Below are positions 51,701 to 59,945 of a stretch of 64,000 nt of DNA, one piece after another. Positions within the stretch are counted from its first letter, which is position 1. Each line of letters opens with the position of its first letter. The notes beneath the pieces are model-generated. The model saw only the letters and a program-made list of their open reading frames with translations, ran no database searches and had not been told where the DNA came from. This DNA is from Protula sp. h YS-2021 (taxonomy: Eukaryota; Annelida; Polychaeta; Sabellida; Serpulidae). The DNA lies in NCBI GenBank assembly GCA_949752745.1, contig OX457026.1, positions 30,442,116 to 30,506,115 on the forward strand, read 5' to 3'. The translations under genes and the position numbers were made by a program.

Positions 51701-51899
51701 GAGACCTGACGCGTATAAAGTAAAGCATTATATCTTGAGAGGCATGACGGGATGGCAGATAAATACATATGGTGTTTTAAACATGACAACCTAACGCGGT
51801 CAGATCTAGTGTAGTCAGGCATCGTGACAGCTGCGTCTGGGTGACTTCCGACGGCGCGATGTACTTCTTCCGACTAAGTACTCTCAAGGCAGCAGACAT
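29884..51899 (-). CDS. Cationic amino acid transporter (SLC7 CAT family)
   Basis: A ~22-kb gene encodes a CAT-type transporter of the plasma membrane, the family that carries arginine, lysine and ornithine. Nine exons (51899 down to 46775) give the start codon and transmembrane helices 1 to about 10. Six exons (40182 down to 29884) give the cytoplasmic loop, the last helices and the C-terminus. All adjoining phases agree. Family marks are [43 protein letters not shown] (its Glu matches the one essential in mammalian CAT-1), [31 protein letters not shown] and [17 protein letters not shown], then [20 protein letters not shown] and [10 protein letters not shown]. Placed exons sum to 2,329 nt (about 776 codons). 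Typical CATs have about 620-660 residues, and the excess is in the loop after helix 10. At least one exon between 46775 and 40182 is missing, because the phases there do not join (2 out, 1 in). Confidence 0.93.
30577..30685 (-). CDS. CAT exon, helices 12-14
   Basis: Acceptor TACAG, donor CATAG|GTGAGT, phase 0 in, 1 out. It encodes [20 protein letters not shown] and [11 protein letters not shown], diagnostic for CATs. Confidence 0.95.
31071..31237 (-). CDS. CAT exon, helices 11-12
   Basis: Acceptor TATCTTGCAG, donor TTTAAA|GTGAGT, phase 1 in, 0 out. It encodes [15 protein letters not shown], a second helix ([20 protein letters not shown]) and [12 protein letters not shown]. Confidence 0.9.
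31532..31720 (-). CDS. CAT loop-to-helix exon
   Basis: In phase 1, out phase 1 (donor TTCTTAG|GTAAAC). It encodes [20 protein letters not shown], then [15 protein letters not shown] and the start of a hydrophobic segment (VVFLG). The acceptor chosen (ATGGAAAG) follows a T13 tract but is not the first AG. It is the only one giving an open, phase-matched join. Confidence 0.7.
32255..32505. repeat. ~63-bp tandem repeat in CAT intron
   Basis: Four units of TCTGGAAGGTGGTC followed by a variable part, TTTTACTGTA (or TTTTACCGTA) and CTTTTTATCCGG occur in tandem. They end in a T-run and a C-rich tract. Confidence 0.8.
33270..34725. repeat. ~310-bp satellite with paired CRE palindromes
   Basis: About four and a half tandem units lie in a CAT intron. 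Each holds CTTTCCGTTATCGAGATATT, a first ATGACGTCATACGCCGC, TTCGTTCGTTCTACTCGC, CACCAAGTTTCAACTTTCTC, and a second ATGACGTCATAC, then ATCACGTGACA. Eight copies of TGACGTCA were counted (near 33502, 33647, 33811, 33956, 34121, 34267, 34433 and 34578). The array ends in a CA microsatellite. Confidence 0.92.
34733..34785. repeat. (CA)n microsatellite
   Basis: Near-pure ACAC dinucleotides with two interruptions, at the end of the 310-bp satellite. Confidence 0.95.
35600..36430. repeat. ~200-bp satellite, monomeric part
   Basis: Degenerate units of about 180-210 bp share ACCATGCGAAATGTGCGAAC, TTTTGAGACCCTGTCAC, CATAAATTTAAAGTCGG and CTTTCGAACTGACAAGCG. Individual units diverge strongly and carry insertions. 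Confidence 0.85.
36430..38697. repeat. Higher-order ~1-kb tandem copies of the satellite
   Basis: A block of five to six satellite monomers is repeated with a 999-bp offset: 36430-37430, 37430-38430, and a partial third to 38697. The first two blocks are almost identical, including a C-rich insert (CCCCGCACTTGTGTAAACC) at 36820 and 37820. Recent unequal exchange is the simplest cause. The third block runs straight into the dead loop exon. Confidence 0.88.
38719..38964 (-). pseudogene. Dead duplicate of the CAT loop exon
   Basis: This is a copy of the exon at 39357-39602, with about nine differences in 246 bases, still open throughout. The acceptor CAG of the parent (GTTGCAG|CG) has become GTTGTGCAA, and the donor GT has become AT, so it should not be spliced in. 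Homology extends about 30 bases into the upstream intron, then ends. On the other side it is fused directly to the ~200-bp satellite. Confidence 0.8.
39357..39602 (-). CDS. CAT cytoplasmic loop exon (acidic, Ser-rich)
   Basis: Acceptor TATCCCCGTTGCAG, donor GCTGG|GTAAGT, phase 1 in and out. It encodes an acidic, Ser/Glu-rich sequence (for example [17 protein letters not shown]), expected of the variable cytoplasmic loop of CATs. A ~96 % identical copy without splice sites lies 638 bp downstream in the gene. Confidence 0.75.
39973..40182 (-). CDS. CAT candidate loop exon (Lys/Asp-rich)
   Basis: A strong acceptor (TTTTTTTCTGCAG) and donor (TTCAG|GTAATT) bound 210 nt, phase 1 in and out, compatible with the next loop exon. 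It encodes [20 protein letters not shown], then an acidic Ser/Asp stretch. I do not know this sequence from other CATs. Its place in the transporter rests on phase and strand only. Confidence 0.6.
41037..41212 (-). CDS. Orphan exon-like segment, Tudor-like motif
   Basis: Acceptor GGCTTTCACAG and donor TTTGC|GTAAGT flank one open frame that starts with ATG (in phase 0, out phase 2). It encodes [20 protein letters not shown] followed by EVSFCGFDF. The GD-V-(x)n-WW-RA-V-(x)n-V-F pattern resembles a Tudor-type barrel strand order, but the match is loose. It lies inside the transporter locus, and its phases do not join the neighbouring CAT exons unless another exon intervenes. It may be a loop exon, a nested gene or a relic. 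Confidence 0.4.
42318..42775. repeat. ~235-bp tandem duplication in CAT intron
   Basis: GGCAAGCCAATCATAAAAG, AACAGCGCACAATAATA and GGAATCTCTCGCTTT (or its variant) recur at a ~235-bp spacing, and a short third piece lies near 43160-43215. G-rich purine tracts separate the units. Confidence 0.75.
43440..43760. repeat. ~190-bp degenerate tandem units
   Basis: Two units share AGTGAGA, a GACTGAGTGT-like block, GTACG.ACA and a T/A-rich end. A weaker third lies at about 43020. The long minus-strand open frames here come from the repeat. Confidence 0.5.
45558..46005. mobile_element. MITE-like element with self-complementary TIRs
   Basis: The left end AGGGAATCTGTGTAATTAGG and the right end (reverse complement AGGGAATCTGTGAAATTAGG) form ~40-bp TIRs. 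Each TIR contains the palindrome GGGATTTCATGAAATCCC or a one-base variant. The ~360-bp interior is AT-rich without a frame. It sits in the CAT intron just downstream of exon 9. TSDs are unclear. Confidence 0.7.
46069..46105 (-). CDS. Candidate CAT micro-exon after helix 10
   Basis: A strong acceptor (TCTTCTTCTAACTGATAACACAG) is followed by a frame that completes the split Arg codon and reads [12 protein letters not shown]. This restores the expected Arg-Tyr. The donor GTGATC is weak (phase 0 out). It does not by itself connect to the next placed exon. Tentative. Confidence 0.35.
46775..46877 (-). CDS. CAT exon 9 (helix 10)
   Basis: Acceptor GTCTGGCTGTAG, donor CTCAG|GTACGT, phase 1 in, 2 out. 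It encodes [20 protein letters not shown] and VCVLILR. In other CATs the next residue is Tyr, which must come from the next exon. Confidence 0.92.
47048..47149. repeat. (CT)n microsatellite in CAT intron
   Basis: About 100 bases of CTCT with a few TG breaks, ending 20 bases from the exon 8 donor. The Ser/Leu-rich open frame over it is an artefact. Confidence 0.95.
47169..47308 (-). CDS. CAT exon 8
   Basis: Acceptor TTAACTTCTAG, donor GGCAG|GTCAGT, phase 2 in, 1 out. It encodes [20 protein letters not shown] and [16 protein letters not shown] microsatellite sits 20 bases inside the downstream intron. Confidence 0.94.
47676..47898 (-). CDS. CAT exon 7
   Basis: Acceptor AACTCTTCAG, donor GCGAG|GTACGC, phase 1 in, 2 out. 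It encodes [20 protein letters not shown], then [20 protein letters not shown], the loop that helps set substrate affinity in CAT-2. It is much more GC-rich than the flanking introns. Confidence 0.95.
48181..48217. repeat. Poly(A) tract
   Basis: 28 consecutive A, a G, then more A, in a CAT intron. Possibly a retroposon tail, but no body was recognised beside it. Confidence 0.9.
48411..48537 (-). CDS. CAT exon 6
   Basis: Acceptor TATATTTTAG, donor AACAG|GTGCAG, phase 0 in, 1 out. It encodes [20 protein letters not shown] and [13 protein letters not shown], nearly invariant in CATs. Confidence 0.95.
48594..48781 (+). mobile_element. tRNA-derived SINE with (TAA)n tail
   Basis: The head has a pol III A-box-like TTAGTTCAATTGATTAGAG and a perfect B box GGTTCGAATCC about 35 bases later, as in tRNA. 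A ~90-bp unrelated body follows, then a tail of about ten TAA repeats (48749-48780). This order is typical of tRNA-derived SINEs. It lies in a CAT intron, opposite to gene direction. Confidence 0.75.
49432..49571 (-). CDS. CAT exon 5
   Basis: Acceptor GTTTCAG, donor ATGAG|GTCAGT, phase 1 in, 0 out. It encodes [20 protein letters not shown], a helix, and HNWQLSKNE. Confidence 0.92.
49926..50081 (-). CDS. CAT exon 4 (extracellular loop and helix)
   Basis: Acceptor TGATTTGCAG, donor AACAG|GTAACA, phase 1 in and out. It encodes [20 protein letters not shown] and [16 protein letters not shown], as in CAT proteins. Confidence 0.93.
50495..50623 (-). CDS. CAT exon 3 (helix 3 region)
   Basis: Acceptor AAATTTCAG, donor CATAG|GTTAGT, phase 1 in and out. 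It encodes [19 protein letters not shown] and [20 protein letters not shown], including the substrate-essential Glu of CATs. Confidence 0.95.
51351..51470 (-). CDS. CAT exon 2 (helices 1-2)
   Basis: Acceptor ACTTGACAG, donor TGCAG|GTAGCG, phase 1 in and out. It encodes [20 protein letters not shown] and the hydrophobic [14 protein letters not shown]. Confidence 0.95.
51791..51899 (-). CDS. CAT exon 1 (start codon)
   Basis: ATG is at 51899-51897 with A at -3. The exon encodes 36 residues ending [13 protein letters not shown], the usual CAT segment just before helix 1. Donor GTTAG|GTTGTC, phase 1. An out-of-frame ATG lies 22 bases upstream. Confidence 0.9.
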
Positions 51900-52303
51900 T
51901 CTTCCCGTGACTGCTACTCATAATCCAGGCCAATCATATGCTGGTTCACACCTCCCAAAATTTTGTGGCTGAACTGAAAATGCGATATTTTTTTTTCAAA
52001 AATATGGTAACCAATAGTTAACTTCGACGTGGCTATAATTGGCTTAACTGTGAACCCTCAGAATCTACCCTGAGTCACGGATAACCAGACCCAGCAATAT
52101 GTCGAAAATATCCAGGTTCATTAGTATCAAAATTTATGGCATGTTTTTTCCGTTCCTTTTATTTCAATTTGTCCGTGGAACTAGTCAGAGGCCGTTGGGG
52201 CTAGAAAAATGAAATTGGGATATGATAAACTTCAGTATATCTAGTTGATCCTCCTGTATATTTTTAAAATTCGTTCAATTTTCCAATTAAACAACGACAA
52301 AAC

Positions 52304-53085
52304 AAATTTGCGAAACAGGCGACAAGAAGCTGAGAACAGTAGTTTAAACTGGCATGATATCAGCCTCGCTGCATTGATCGATTCACTCTCAATGAAAGCT
52401 ATCACAGCCTGCGTGTGCAAGTTAAAGTTGGCTGCAGCGTTTGGTTTTTTCCCAATTGCTAAAGAGTAATGAAATTTGGTTCAATGATACAGGGTGATTT
52501 GACGCCGTAAAATCCGCATTTTTTAAACCATGACCTTAGAGTACGATTGACATCCTCGGCCATGGTCAAAATCAAAAACCGAAAGTGGGCCATTATCTCG
52601 AAAACGGTTAGAGATAGAGCGATTTTGAGCTTATTTTCGACTCTTTGGGCTTAAAAGGCGACATCTTAGAGATACCTCGGTGACCTTGACCTCCTCGGAC
52701 ATGGTCAAAGTCAAAAACCGGAAGTTGACCATTATCTCGAAAACGGTTAGAGATAGAGCGAATCTGAGTTTATTTGAAGGCCTAAAAGACTATTTGAATG
52801 CAGAGTGACAGAGTGATTCTGAGCTTATTTTCGACCCTTTGGGTCTAAAAGACCATATGTAAGCGGTACCTCGGTGACCTTGACCTCCTCGGCCACGGTC
52901 AAAGTCAAAAACCAAAAGTGGTCCATTATCTCGAAAATGGTTAGAGATAGAAACGATTTTGAGCTTATTTTCGAATCTTTGGACCTAAAAGACCATATGT
53001 AAGAGATTAAGAGTTCAGAATCGTATTTTTGTGACCCCCAAGTGTAATTTTCGCTACGCGATAGCGAAAACGGTCTAGTTTGTCC
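52304..53085 (+). repeat. Interspersed repeat family, copy B
   Basis: Second copy of the element at 1078-1910, with the same head, the same ~130-bp internal units and the same tail. It lies about 400 bp upstream of the CAT start codon. By eye it is roughly 85-90 % identical in the head. Confidence 0.8.
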
Positions 53086-53691
53086 GTTTTTTAATATTCT
53101 GGCCAAATTTAAACACAAACGATGACAATCGCCAAGGCTAAAAAAATATTTATAGGCATGCATAAAGTCAAATACTTGTGGTCAATACGTTAAAACAGAA
53201 CTGTCAGAGCATACCCAAAATGAAACGCAGCATATACTAAACATTGTTAATAAATATTATACCGAGAAAAACATCACGAAAATAACTGAAATATACATAT
53301 TCTTTCACTGTCTGAAGTTGCAAAACTTAAAAGGGAAAACTTCGTGTAAAAACGGGTGAGAACATATGGGAGTCAATATCCAACATTTTTACGCATTTTC
53401 AAAATGATTTCATTGCGATAATTTTAGGTCAAATGTGACAATTCTAGACCAGGCACAACTGCAATAAATCGTCTTTAAATGTGTAAAGTTTTAAAACTGA
53501 AGGGTGAAAGCTTAATGGGAAAAAAAGCGTGGACAATGTACACAATATGAGAGTCAATATACAACTTTTCAGACATTTTCAAAGCACTGTCAGTCAGAAA
53601 ACATGATGAAAGAGGCTAGAATAACGAAAGGGTAGGTAATTATTCATCGATGGAATGACGGATGGAAATGGCAATAGGAATAGCCCTTAGA

Positions 53692-54580
53692 GGGTATCCA
53701 GACAATCCGCAACTAGACAACTCGCAACTGGGCAATTCGCAACTACATGAAAAAGTGGACAACTCGCAACACGTGAAATCTCCGTAAATACATGTCTTAT
53801 TAATGTCTTATTACTGCACCTCGTGAAATCTCCGTAACCATGTGTTATTAATGCAGATTAAAATCTAATTTTCGCGAATCCACAACATTCTCCGTGAAAT
53901 TAACAGCATGTCTTATTGATGCAACTCATGAAATCTCCGTAAATACTCATGTCTTATTATTTGAAATCGCAATGAGAAGCTCACGGATTATCCGATTAAA
54001 TTTAAATTTGCATAAGACAAAAGAACTATTGCAGTCCGCGATTTCACATCCTTAATATCTTAAACTTTGATGAACGGTTTGCACGGAGTTATCCGCACAG
54101 ATTCGAATTCACGGTAAGAATTCTAGAGTCCGTGCAAGTCCGTCCCACAGTTTCTTCCTGGTATCGGTCATAACATACGGGGGCGATCTGTGAACCGCGA
54201 AAGCGAAGAGGAGGATCCATGACCAAGACGGAGACAGAAGAGACTGTTTGTTTTGTGGTTCGGAATAGCGGGGTAGTGGACTGAGGTGTGCTTATGAGAC
54301 CGTTCAACGGGGAATGAAGTGGTGCAGGGAAAGGGTATGGCAGAGTTTTGTGTCGGAAAAGTGTACGGGGGGGAAAGCGAGATGAAGTGTTTGAAGGATA
54401 AGTTATAAATAAAGTTATAAATAAGTTATGAATAAACGTCTTTAAATTATTTTCTTATTCCCCCAACCAACCCCCCCCCCCCCACAAACAAAAAAAACGA
54501 GGTGCAAGTTGTCCACTTTTTCATTTAGTTGCGAGTGGTCCAATTGCGAGCTGTCCAGTTACGAGTTGTCGTAGATTCCC
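53692..54580. mobile_element. Fold-back-like element 1
   Basis: Left end 53692-53770 and right end 54503-54580 are inverted copies. Both are made of short units (GACAACTCGCAACTGGG-like) and end with ATGAAAAAGTGGACAAC. The interior has ~65-bp repeats around GTGAAATCTCCGTAAATACA and no clear frame. TIRs built of small tandem units are the hallmark of fold-back elements. A clean TSD was not seen. Confidence 0.7.
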
Positions 54581-54587
54581 CTTGGTA

Positions 54588-55116
54588 AACGGAACAGATC
54601 CCCTTTTTTGCAGTGGTAGGAACAGACTCCTCCCACACCCCCCTTTTTTATTATTATAATAATGTTTCAGTATCTCTGTCAATCTATGTTCATTTTCTAT
54701 TGAATACATCTCCGGCTCTTGGTTCGGGGTGTGGGTATTTCGCTAATCTGCTGTTAACTTTGTGCGGATTGAATCTCTGTTAATTGGGTGTTTGTTTTGA
54801 CAGAGAGGTTTTGATTGCATGCTAACTGACCGACTTTTATCCATTTGCAAGGACCGCAATTGCAATCAAATTGCAATTGCGCTCGCTCTTTGATCCAGAT
54901 GAAACAACATCAATACATGCTTTTATTTTTCACATCGTGATGAAAAGGTGTTATAATAATAATAAACACGCAATTTTAAATAACAATTAAACTTGTAAAA
55001 TACAGAAAAAAAAATGTATCTCAGAGGGGGGGGGGGGGGGGGGGGGGGTCTGTTCCTACCAAAGAAAGAGGGGTCTGTTCCGGGGGGGGGGTGTTCCTAC
55101 ATTCATTTCCCTTAGA
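54588..55116. mobile_element. Fold-back-like element 2
   Basis: GGAACAGATCCCCTTTTTT, then GGTAGGAACAGACTCC (54591-54632) is inverted at the other side as AGTCTGTTCC-type units within 55045-55100 (GTCTGTTCCTACCAAAGAAAG). The left ends in a C-run, the right begins with a ~25-base G-run. It directly adjoins element 1. The interior (54650-55020) is AT-rich. Confidence 0.6.
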
Positions 55117-55307
55117 TACTTAGCTGAAGGCTAAGACGGGATTGACGATGTTAAGTTGAACCATAACAGTAATGATTAGAAAATTTCAAGTCTATATAAA
55201 CCAAAGATTTGAGTCATTGTGTCTGTTGTTCCCTGTGTCTATTTATAAACCCATTAAAACAAGAGCAAGCAGTAATTGCCATATCCCGCGCCGTGATTGT
55301 AATTAGT

Positions 55308-55893
55308 GGGTCTAGGACAATTCCCCCCCAGACAACTCCCCCCCAGACAACTCCCCCCCCCGACAATTCCCCCCCCGAACAATTCCCCCCGTAGGACAAT
55401 TCCCCCCGAGGACTATTCCCCCCCCCCCCCCCCCCCCACTTAATTTTTATATTATATTTTACTTTGAATACCAAAGTCTTTATTTTTAAAATACCTTAAA
55501 ATGAAAAATGCAAAATTTTTCTATCTGGAACGAAAGTTTTTTCTGCCATTTAAAACCTAAATTTGTGGGCAATTCCACGCAGATAGTCAAAAGTATGTCG
55601 GTTTTCGAAGTCGCGGACTGTTTGACGAATGCGTTGCGCAGAGTCGCGTACCAGCGACGTGGTGGCTCGGGCAAGAGGCCACCCATAATTTGACCAGATG
55701 CACCGCGAACATTACGGCGGATCCGACCGATGTAACATGTAAAAAACCCGTTTTTTGCTGGCACTGAGGCGGCCAACTTAAAGTTCATTGGTTTGGATAA
55801 GGCATGTAAATTGCAATTGCGACAATGTTGAAATGTTGAAATGAAAGGACAATTACCATCTCCAGTTAGAAGATAAAAGGGCAACAATTTGTA

Positions 55894-55924
<31 letters not shown>

Positions 55925-56080
55925 TACAAAGAAAAGAAAAAAATAAGAAAAATAAAAATGAATGGGGGGGGGGAATAGTCCTCGGGGGGAATTGTCCTAC
56001 GGGGGGAATTGTTCGGGGGGGAATTGTCGGGGGGGAATTGACTGGGGGGGAATTGTCTGGGGGGGAATTGTCCTGTTCCC
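55308..56080. mobile_element. Fold-back-like element 3 with 9-bp TSD
   Basis: TIRs of about 120-130 bp consist of tandem units of the type GACAATTCCCCCC, ending inward with GAGGACTATTCCCC. They match unit for unit between left (55308-55437) and right (55963-56080, inverted). The direct repeat GTAATTAGT flanks the element at 55299-55307 and 56081-56089. A 9-bp duplication is typical of fold-back and Mutator-like elements. The ~520-bp interior contains a modest open frame on both strands with no known domain, followed by a GA microsatellite. Confidence 0.8.
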
Positions 56081-56189
56081 GTAATTAGTAAGGCGGGTGC
56101 TGTACCTCGCACTTAAACTAAGTAGATAAAACAACTACACTATATTGTTGTCATGCATACGAAATGAAAATCGAATCCGGCAAATACTT

Positions 56190-56530
56190 TACTCAATCCG
56201 ATTAAAACCCCCAAAAGGCACATTTAGATATCTTGGTTGTTATGCATATCAAATATGAACCGGATCCGCTCACTAGTTTCGGAGATATCGTCTGGAAACC
56301 AAAGTGCACATTGAGATCCGAATTTTGGGATTCTAAGTCCAAATGCAGATCCAGATGAGCTTCAATCCGACCAAAACCCCTAAAAGGCACATCTAGATAT
56401 CTTGGTTGTTACGCACACCAAATATGAACTAGACCCGCCCTATAGTTTCGGAGATATAGTCTGGAAACAAAACTGGCGACTGACGGACGGACTGACAGAC
56501 GGACACAGTGCGTTTCTATATCCCCCGCCT
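56190..56530. repeat. ~170-190-bp tandem pair ending in GACGGACG
   Basis: Two units share CCCCCAAAAGGCACAT, TAGATATCTTGGTTGTTA and TTTCGGAGATAT.GTCTGGAAAC, and end at CTGACGGACGGACTGACAG, then TTTCTATATCCCCCGCC. Confidence 0.75.
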
Positions 56531-58729
56531 CCGTCAATTCAAGGTGATACTTCTGTGTGTACTGACTGATGGGGCAAGGGGAAAGTAATCAGAACTGGTA
56601 TTTTGCATAATTTGTGACGTAATTCTTTTTTGTGATTTAAATAACAAAAAAATCAATTTAAATAAAAAAAAAAACACGTTTTTTTTAAATATGATTTTTA
56701 CCAGCCCTGCCAGTTACAGAATAAAAAATTCACAATTAATTTACATTCGTCCTAGGTCCGCAGCCAAGAAACTGAAACAAGAAGTTTCAGCATCGTTTAA
56801 TACGGTAATAATAAGTCAACAGTTACCTTTTCTGTCAACTAAGTGACCACTCAATGTAAATGTTTTACTCAAAATGATATTTTGCATGCATTGATCATTG
56901 CGGCAAGAATCAAAACGGGTGTTTTGCACAATTTATGACGTCACTGATTTTTTGGTAGTTTAAACAACAAAATTAAAATAAAAAAAAAAAAAAAAAAGCA
57001 AAGACGCTCAAAAAATCATGATTTTTAAATCTTATTTTTTTACCAGCCCTGGTTACAACATTGGATTTGGTCTATTTAGTGGAGTTGAAATGTAACATTT
57101 TACTCTCACAAAAACATTCTCATAAGCAAATTCGTACTTAGACTTTTGCGTTCGACTGAATTCAGTTAGAACAAAGGTATAAAGAAAACACAGAAAACAA
57201 ATTACCAGAAGCATATTCATAAGCTGATTATTGAAGGGGCTGAATAATATGCAAAACAGTTTTTAACAGATCACATAATGGCACATCTATAATGTGTCAA
57301 AACTTTATTGCTATGTAGAGAATCTATTTATGATATTATTATAATCGGTTTCTGACAAAATACGAGCGCTATATCTACTTCAAAGAGATTTTGATGTATT
57401 TCTCCATTGACTTCTATGTTTTAAGTATCTCTGCTTATATAAGTTTATCAAAAAAAAACAAACAAAAAAAAACTGAGATCCTGTTTTTGTTTTTGTTTTT
57501 TTGTTTTTTGCGTTAACCTTGTAGATAAAACTTTGAATCCACCTATTTGGACAAAATTGTGGGTTTTTAACGATTTGAGGGCAATGTCCTTTAAAGTGGT
57601 AAGTATATACCACTGACAGGGGAGGTCGACCCAAACATTACTGACATAAAACACAGCAAATTCCTGCAATACAGACAATAAAATGCACAAAAGTATAAAT
57701 TGTATTTCCAAGGTATGCAATACACAAGTTTGGATCTGCACGTGATACATTTTAACAAGTATGTAGTTCTAAGGATATGCAATAGTAAATGAAATCAAAT
57801 AAATCAAATGAAACATTTCAAGGCAAACATTTCAATTTTTTTTTTAATTTTCACTTCATTTATTTAGAAATTAATATGTCGCCTAAATCTGCGCTTCATA
57901 TTCACATGTCTATACCGCCAAAACTGTATTCATAAATTACTAGTCAAAACTCCACTCATGAAACCACGAACACTATCCATCCCCAACTCAGACTTACTCC
58001 TATCACAGCTGTCACTATCTGTGCTCTAAATAAATAGCCATATAAGCTACCTGGAGGCTCGGTGTCTGCACAGAAGCAACAGGTGAAATATCATCGATAA
58101 AGGTCCAAAAAGTAAACAGTAATCTAAACAAACCGATGTTTGTACAAAAACTGACTGTTGATTTGTGCTTTGTTTGGGGTATCATATACTATTTGATGCT
58201 GCCTAGTAGTTGTTCAGCGTTCTCACTAAAACGAGTGTGTGTTGTAAAGATACCTTTTTCATCTATACTCATTTAAAATATTTAAAAAATTTCAGAAATA
58301 TTTCAAATTTCGTGAAATTTTTAAAAATTTCGAAATTTTTACCAGCACTGATGAGTACACTAGATTTCAGCCTATCAACGTTAATTCTCTCATTCTACTG
58401 TCCATCCCACGGTCTGGGCCTTGTACTTGGAGCCGAAGTAGCTCCAAGAAGCGGCACGCTACAGGGTTTCCATCGAATCGATATTTCGAGAAGAATGTAA
58501 GAAATTAAAAGTCTAATATTGAGGGTGTACAAAAAATTTATACCTAATTCTGAATCGATCGACTATTTTAGGAAATATGTTACGGATATTCTATAACCTA
58601 TTTATTTCAATTTTTGCTGACTTTCGTCATATGACACTGAAGGCCAGAATGTAAACAAACATTGGATAAGAGAATGCGAAAGATAACTTTTCTGCACTTT
58701 GATGCAGCAATTATATAATACTATATAAG
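56531..58729. other. Intergenic DNA, nothing recognised
   Basis: AT-rich, with A-runs (56979-56997), T-rich stretches near 57480 and no exon-like frame. Two blocks near 56580-56700 and 56870-57050 share a TTTTGCA.AATTT.TGACGT pattern and CCAGCCCTG, so they are diverged copies of one repeat. Confidence 0.45.
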
Positions 58730-59945
58730 TCAGAGCTCACTCGGAGCTATTAAAAGTGCCTGTTTTTATAGTCCTAGATGACTCTTGCGGTCTTCCTACG
58801 ACAGCAAGAGTCATAGTTCCTATAACAGGAAATGTCATTGATGTCAATTTTCAAATCTCGGCACACGACTGGGGCCAACGGCGTTATTTTAGAAAGGATG
58901 CATCACATAAATGTCCCAATTATAAATTATGGCTCAAAAGCTTTATGGTCAGATAACAATTTTTACTGAAAAAATATGTGTTTTCTTGAGATCAGGATAT
59001 CGAATCCCTCATTATCGCCCACGACAAGTGACTCCACGGTTGAAAAACCACGCTTTAGTCTAGTTTGGGAGTTTCGCTGAGGTCCCAGACAATGCGCCAG
59101 GGTACTTCTCAGTGTGCTTTTAAAGAAAAGGCCTGCCAGTTCGAGCCTCGGTGTCCTTGAACGTGCGCCGAAAGATTCAGAGTCTCGTAAATTGAGATCT
59201 ATGGCCATTTCTACTGAAGAAACTGTGACCCTTTCTGTCCTAGGAAGAAAGAAGGGGTCTGCTGGGACTACCTGTTTTACAAAAAAGGCTATGTTTGGTA
59301 GGAATTTTCTGTAAATGTTTAAATGATACCGACTTGTATGTAGGATTCGTGGAAGGCGTCGTAGCTCTGATAGAGAGATATACGATATTATACAAGTCAG
59401 AGCTGACTCGGAGCTAGTAGGGCCGCAGGAAATTAGTTAGTCCTAGATGACTCTTGCTTCCGAGCAAGAGTCATAGTTCCTATAATATAACTTGTCATTG
59501 ATCTCAATTTTTCAATCTCGGCGCACGACTGGGGCTAATGGCGTTATTTTAGAAAGGGTGCATCACATAAATAACCCAATTATAAATTATGGCGCACAAT
59601 TTTTATGGTCAAATAACAATTTTGTAATGAGAAAAATAGATGTTTTCTTCAGATCAGAATAAAGAATCTCCCATTATCGCCCACAACAACAATGAATCTG
59701 CAGTTGTAAAACCACTCTTTACTCCACTTTGGTAGTTTGGACGAGGTCGAAAATAGTGCGCCAGGATACTTCTCAGTGTGCTTTTTAAGAAAAGGCATGC
59801 CACTCCGAACCTCGGTGTCCTGGAACATGCGCCGAAAGATCTAGAGCCGCGAAAATTGAGATCAATGGTGATTTCTATTACAGGAACTGTGACCCTTTCT
59901 GACTTAGGAAGACAGAAAGGGTCCACTGGGACTAGAAATAAGTCA
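58730..59945. mobile_element. Two tandem hairpin-ended elements
   Basis: Copies 58730-59285 and 59387-59945 lie in the same direction. Each starts with GTCAGAGCT.ACTCGGAGCTA, then a hairpin GACTCTTGC...GCAAGAGTC, and ends with a second hairpin (GACCCTTTCTG...CAGAAAGGGTC in the right copy). The two ends of each copy are also inverted versions of each other over ~70 bp (TCTTCCTA.GACAG to TCAATTT). The interior has no long frame. Confidence 0.75.

Noticed and set aside
55486..56112. 208-codon minus-strand frame over fold-back element 3
   Set aside because: About half of it is Pro/Pro-Asn-Ser repeats from the C-tract TIR and a GA microsatellite. The interior part has no domain.
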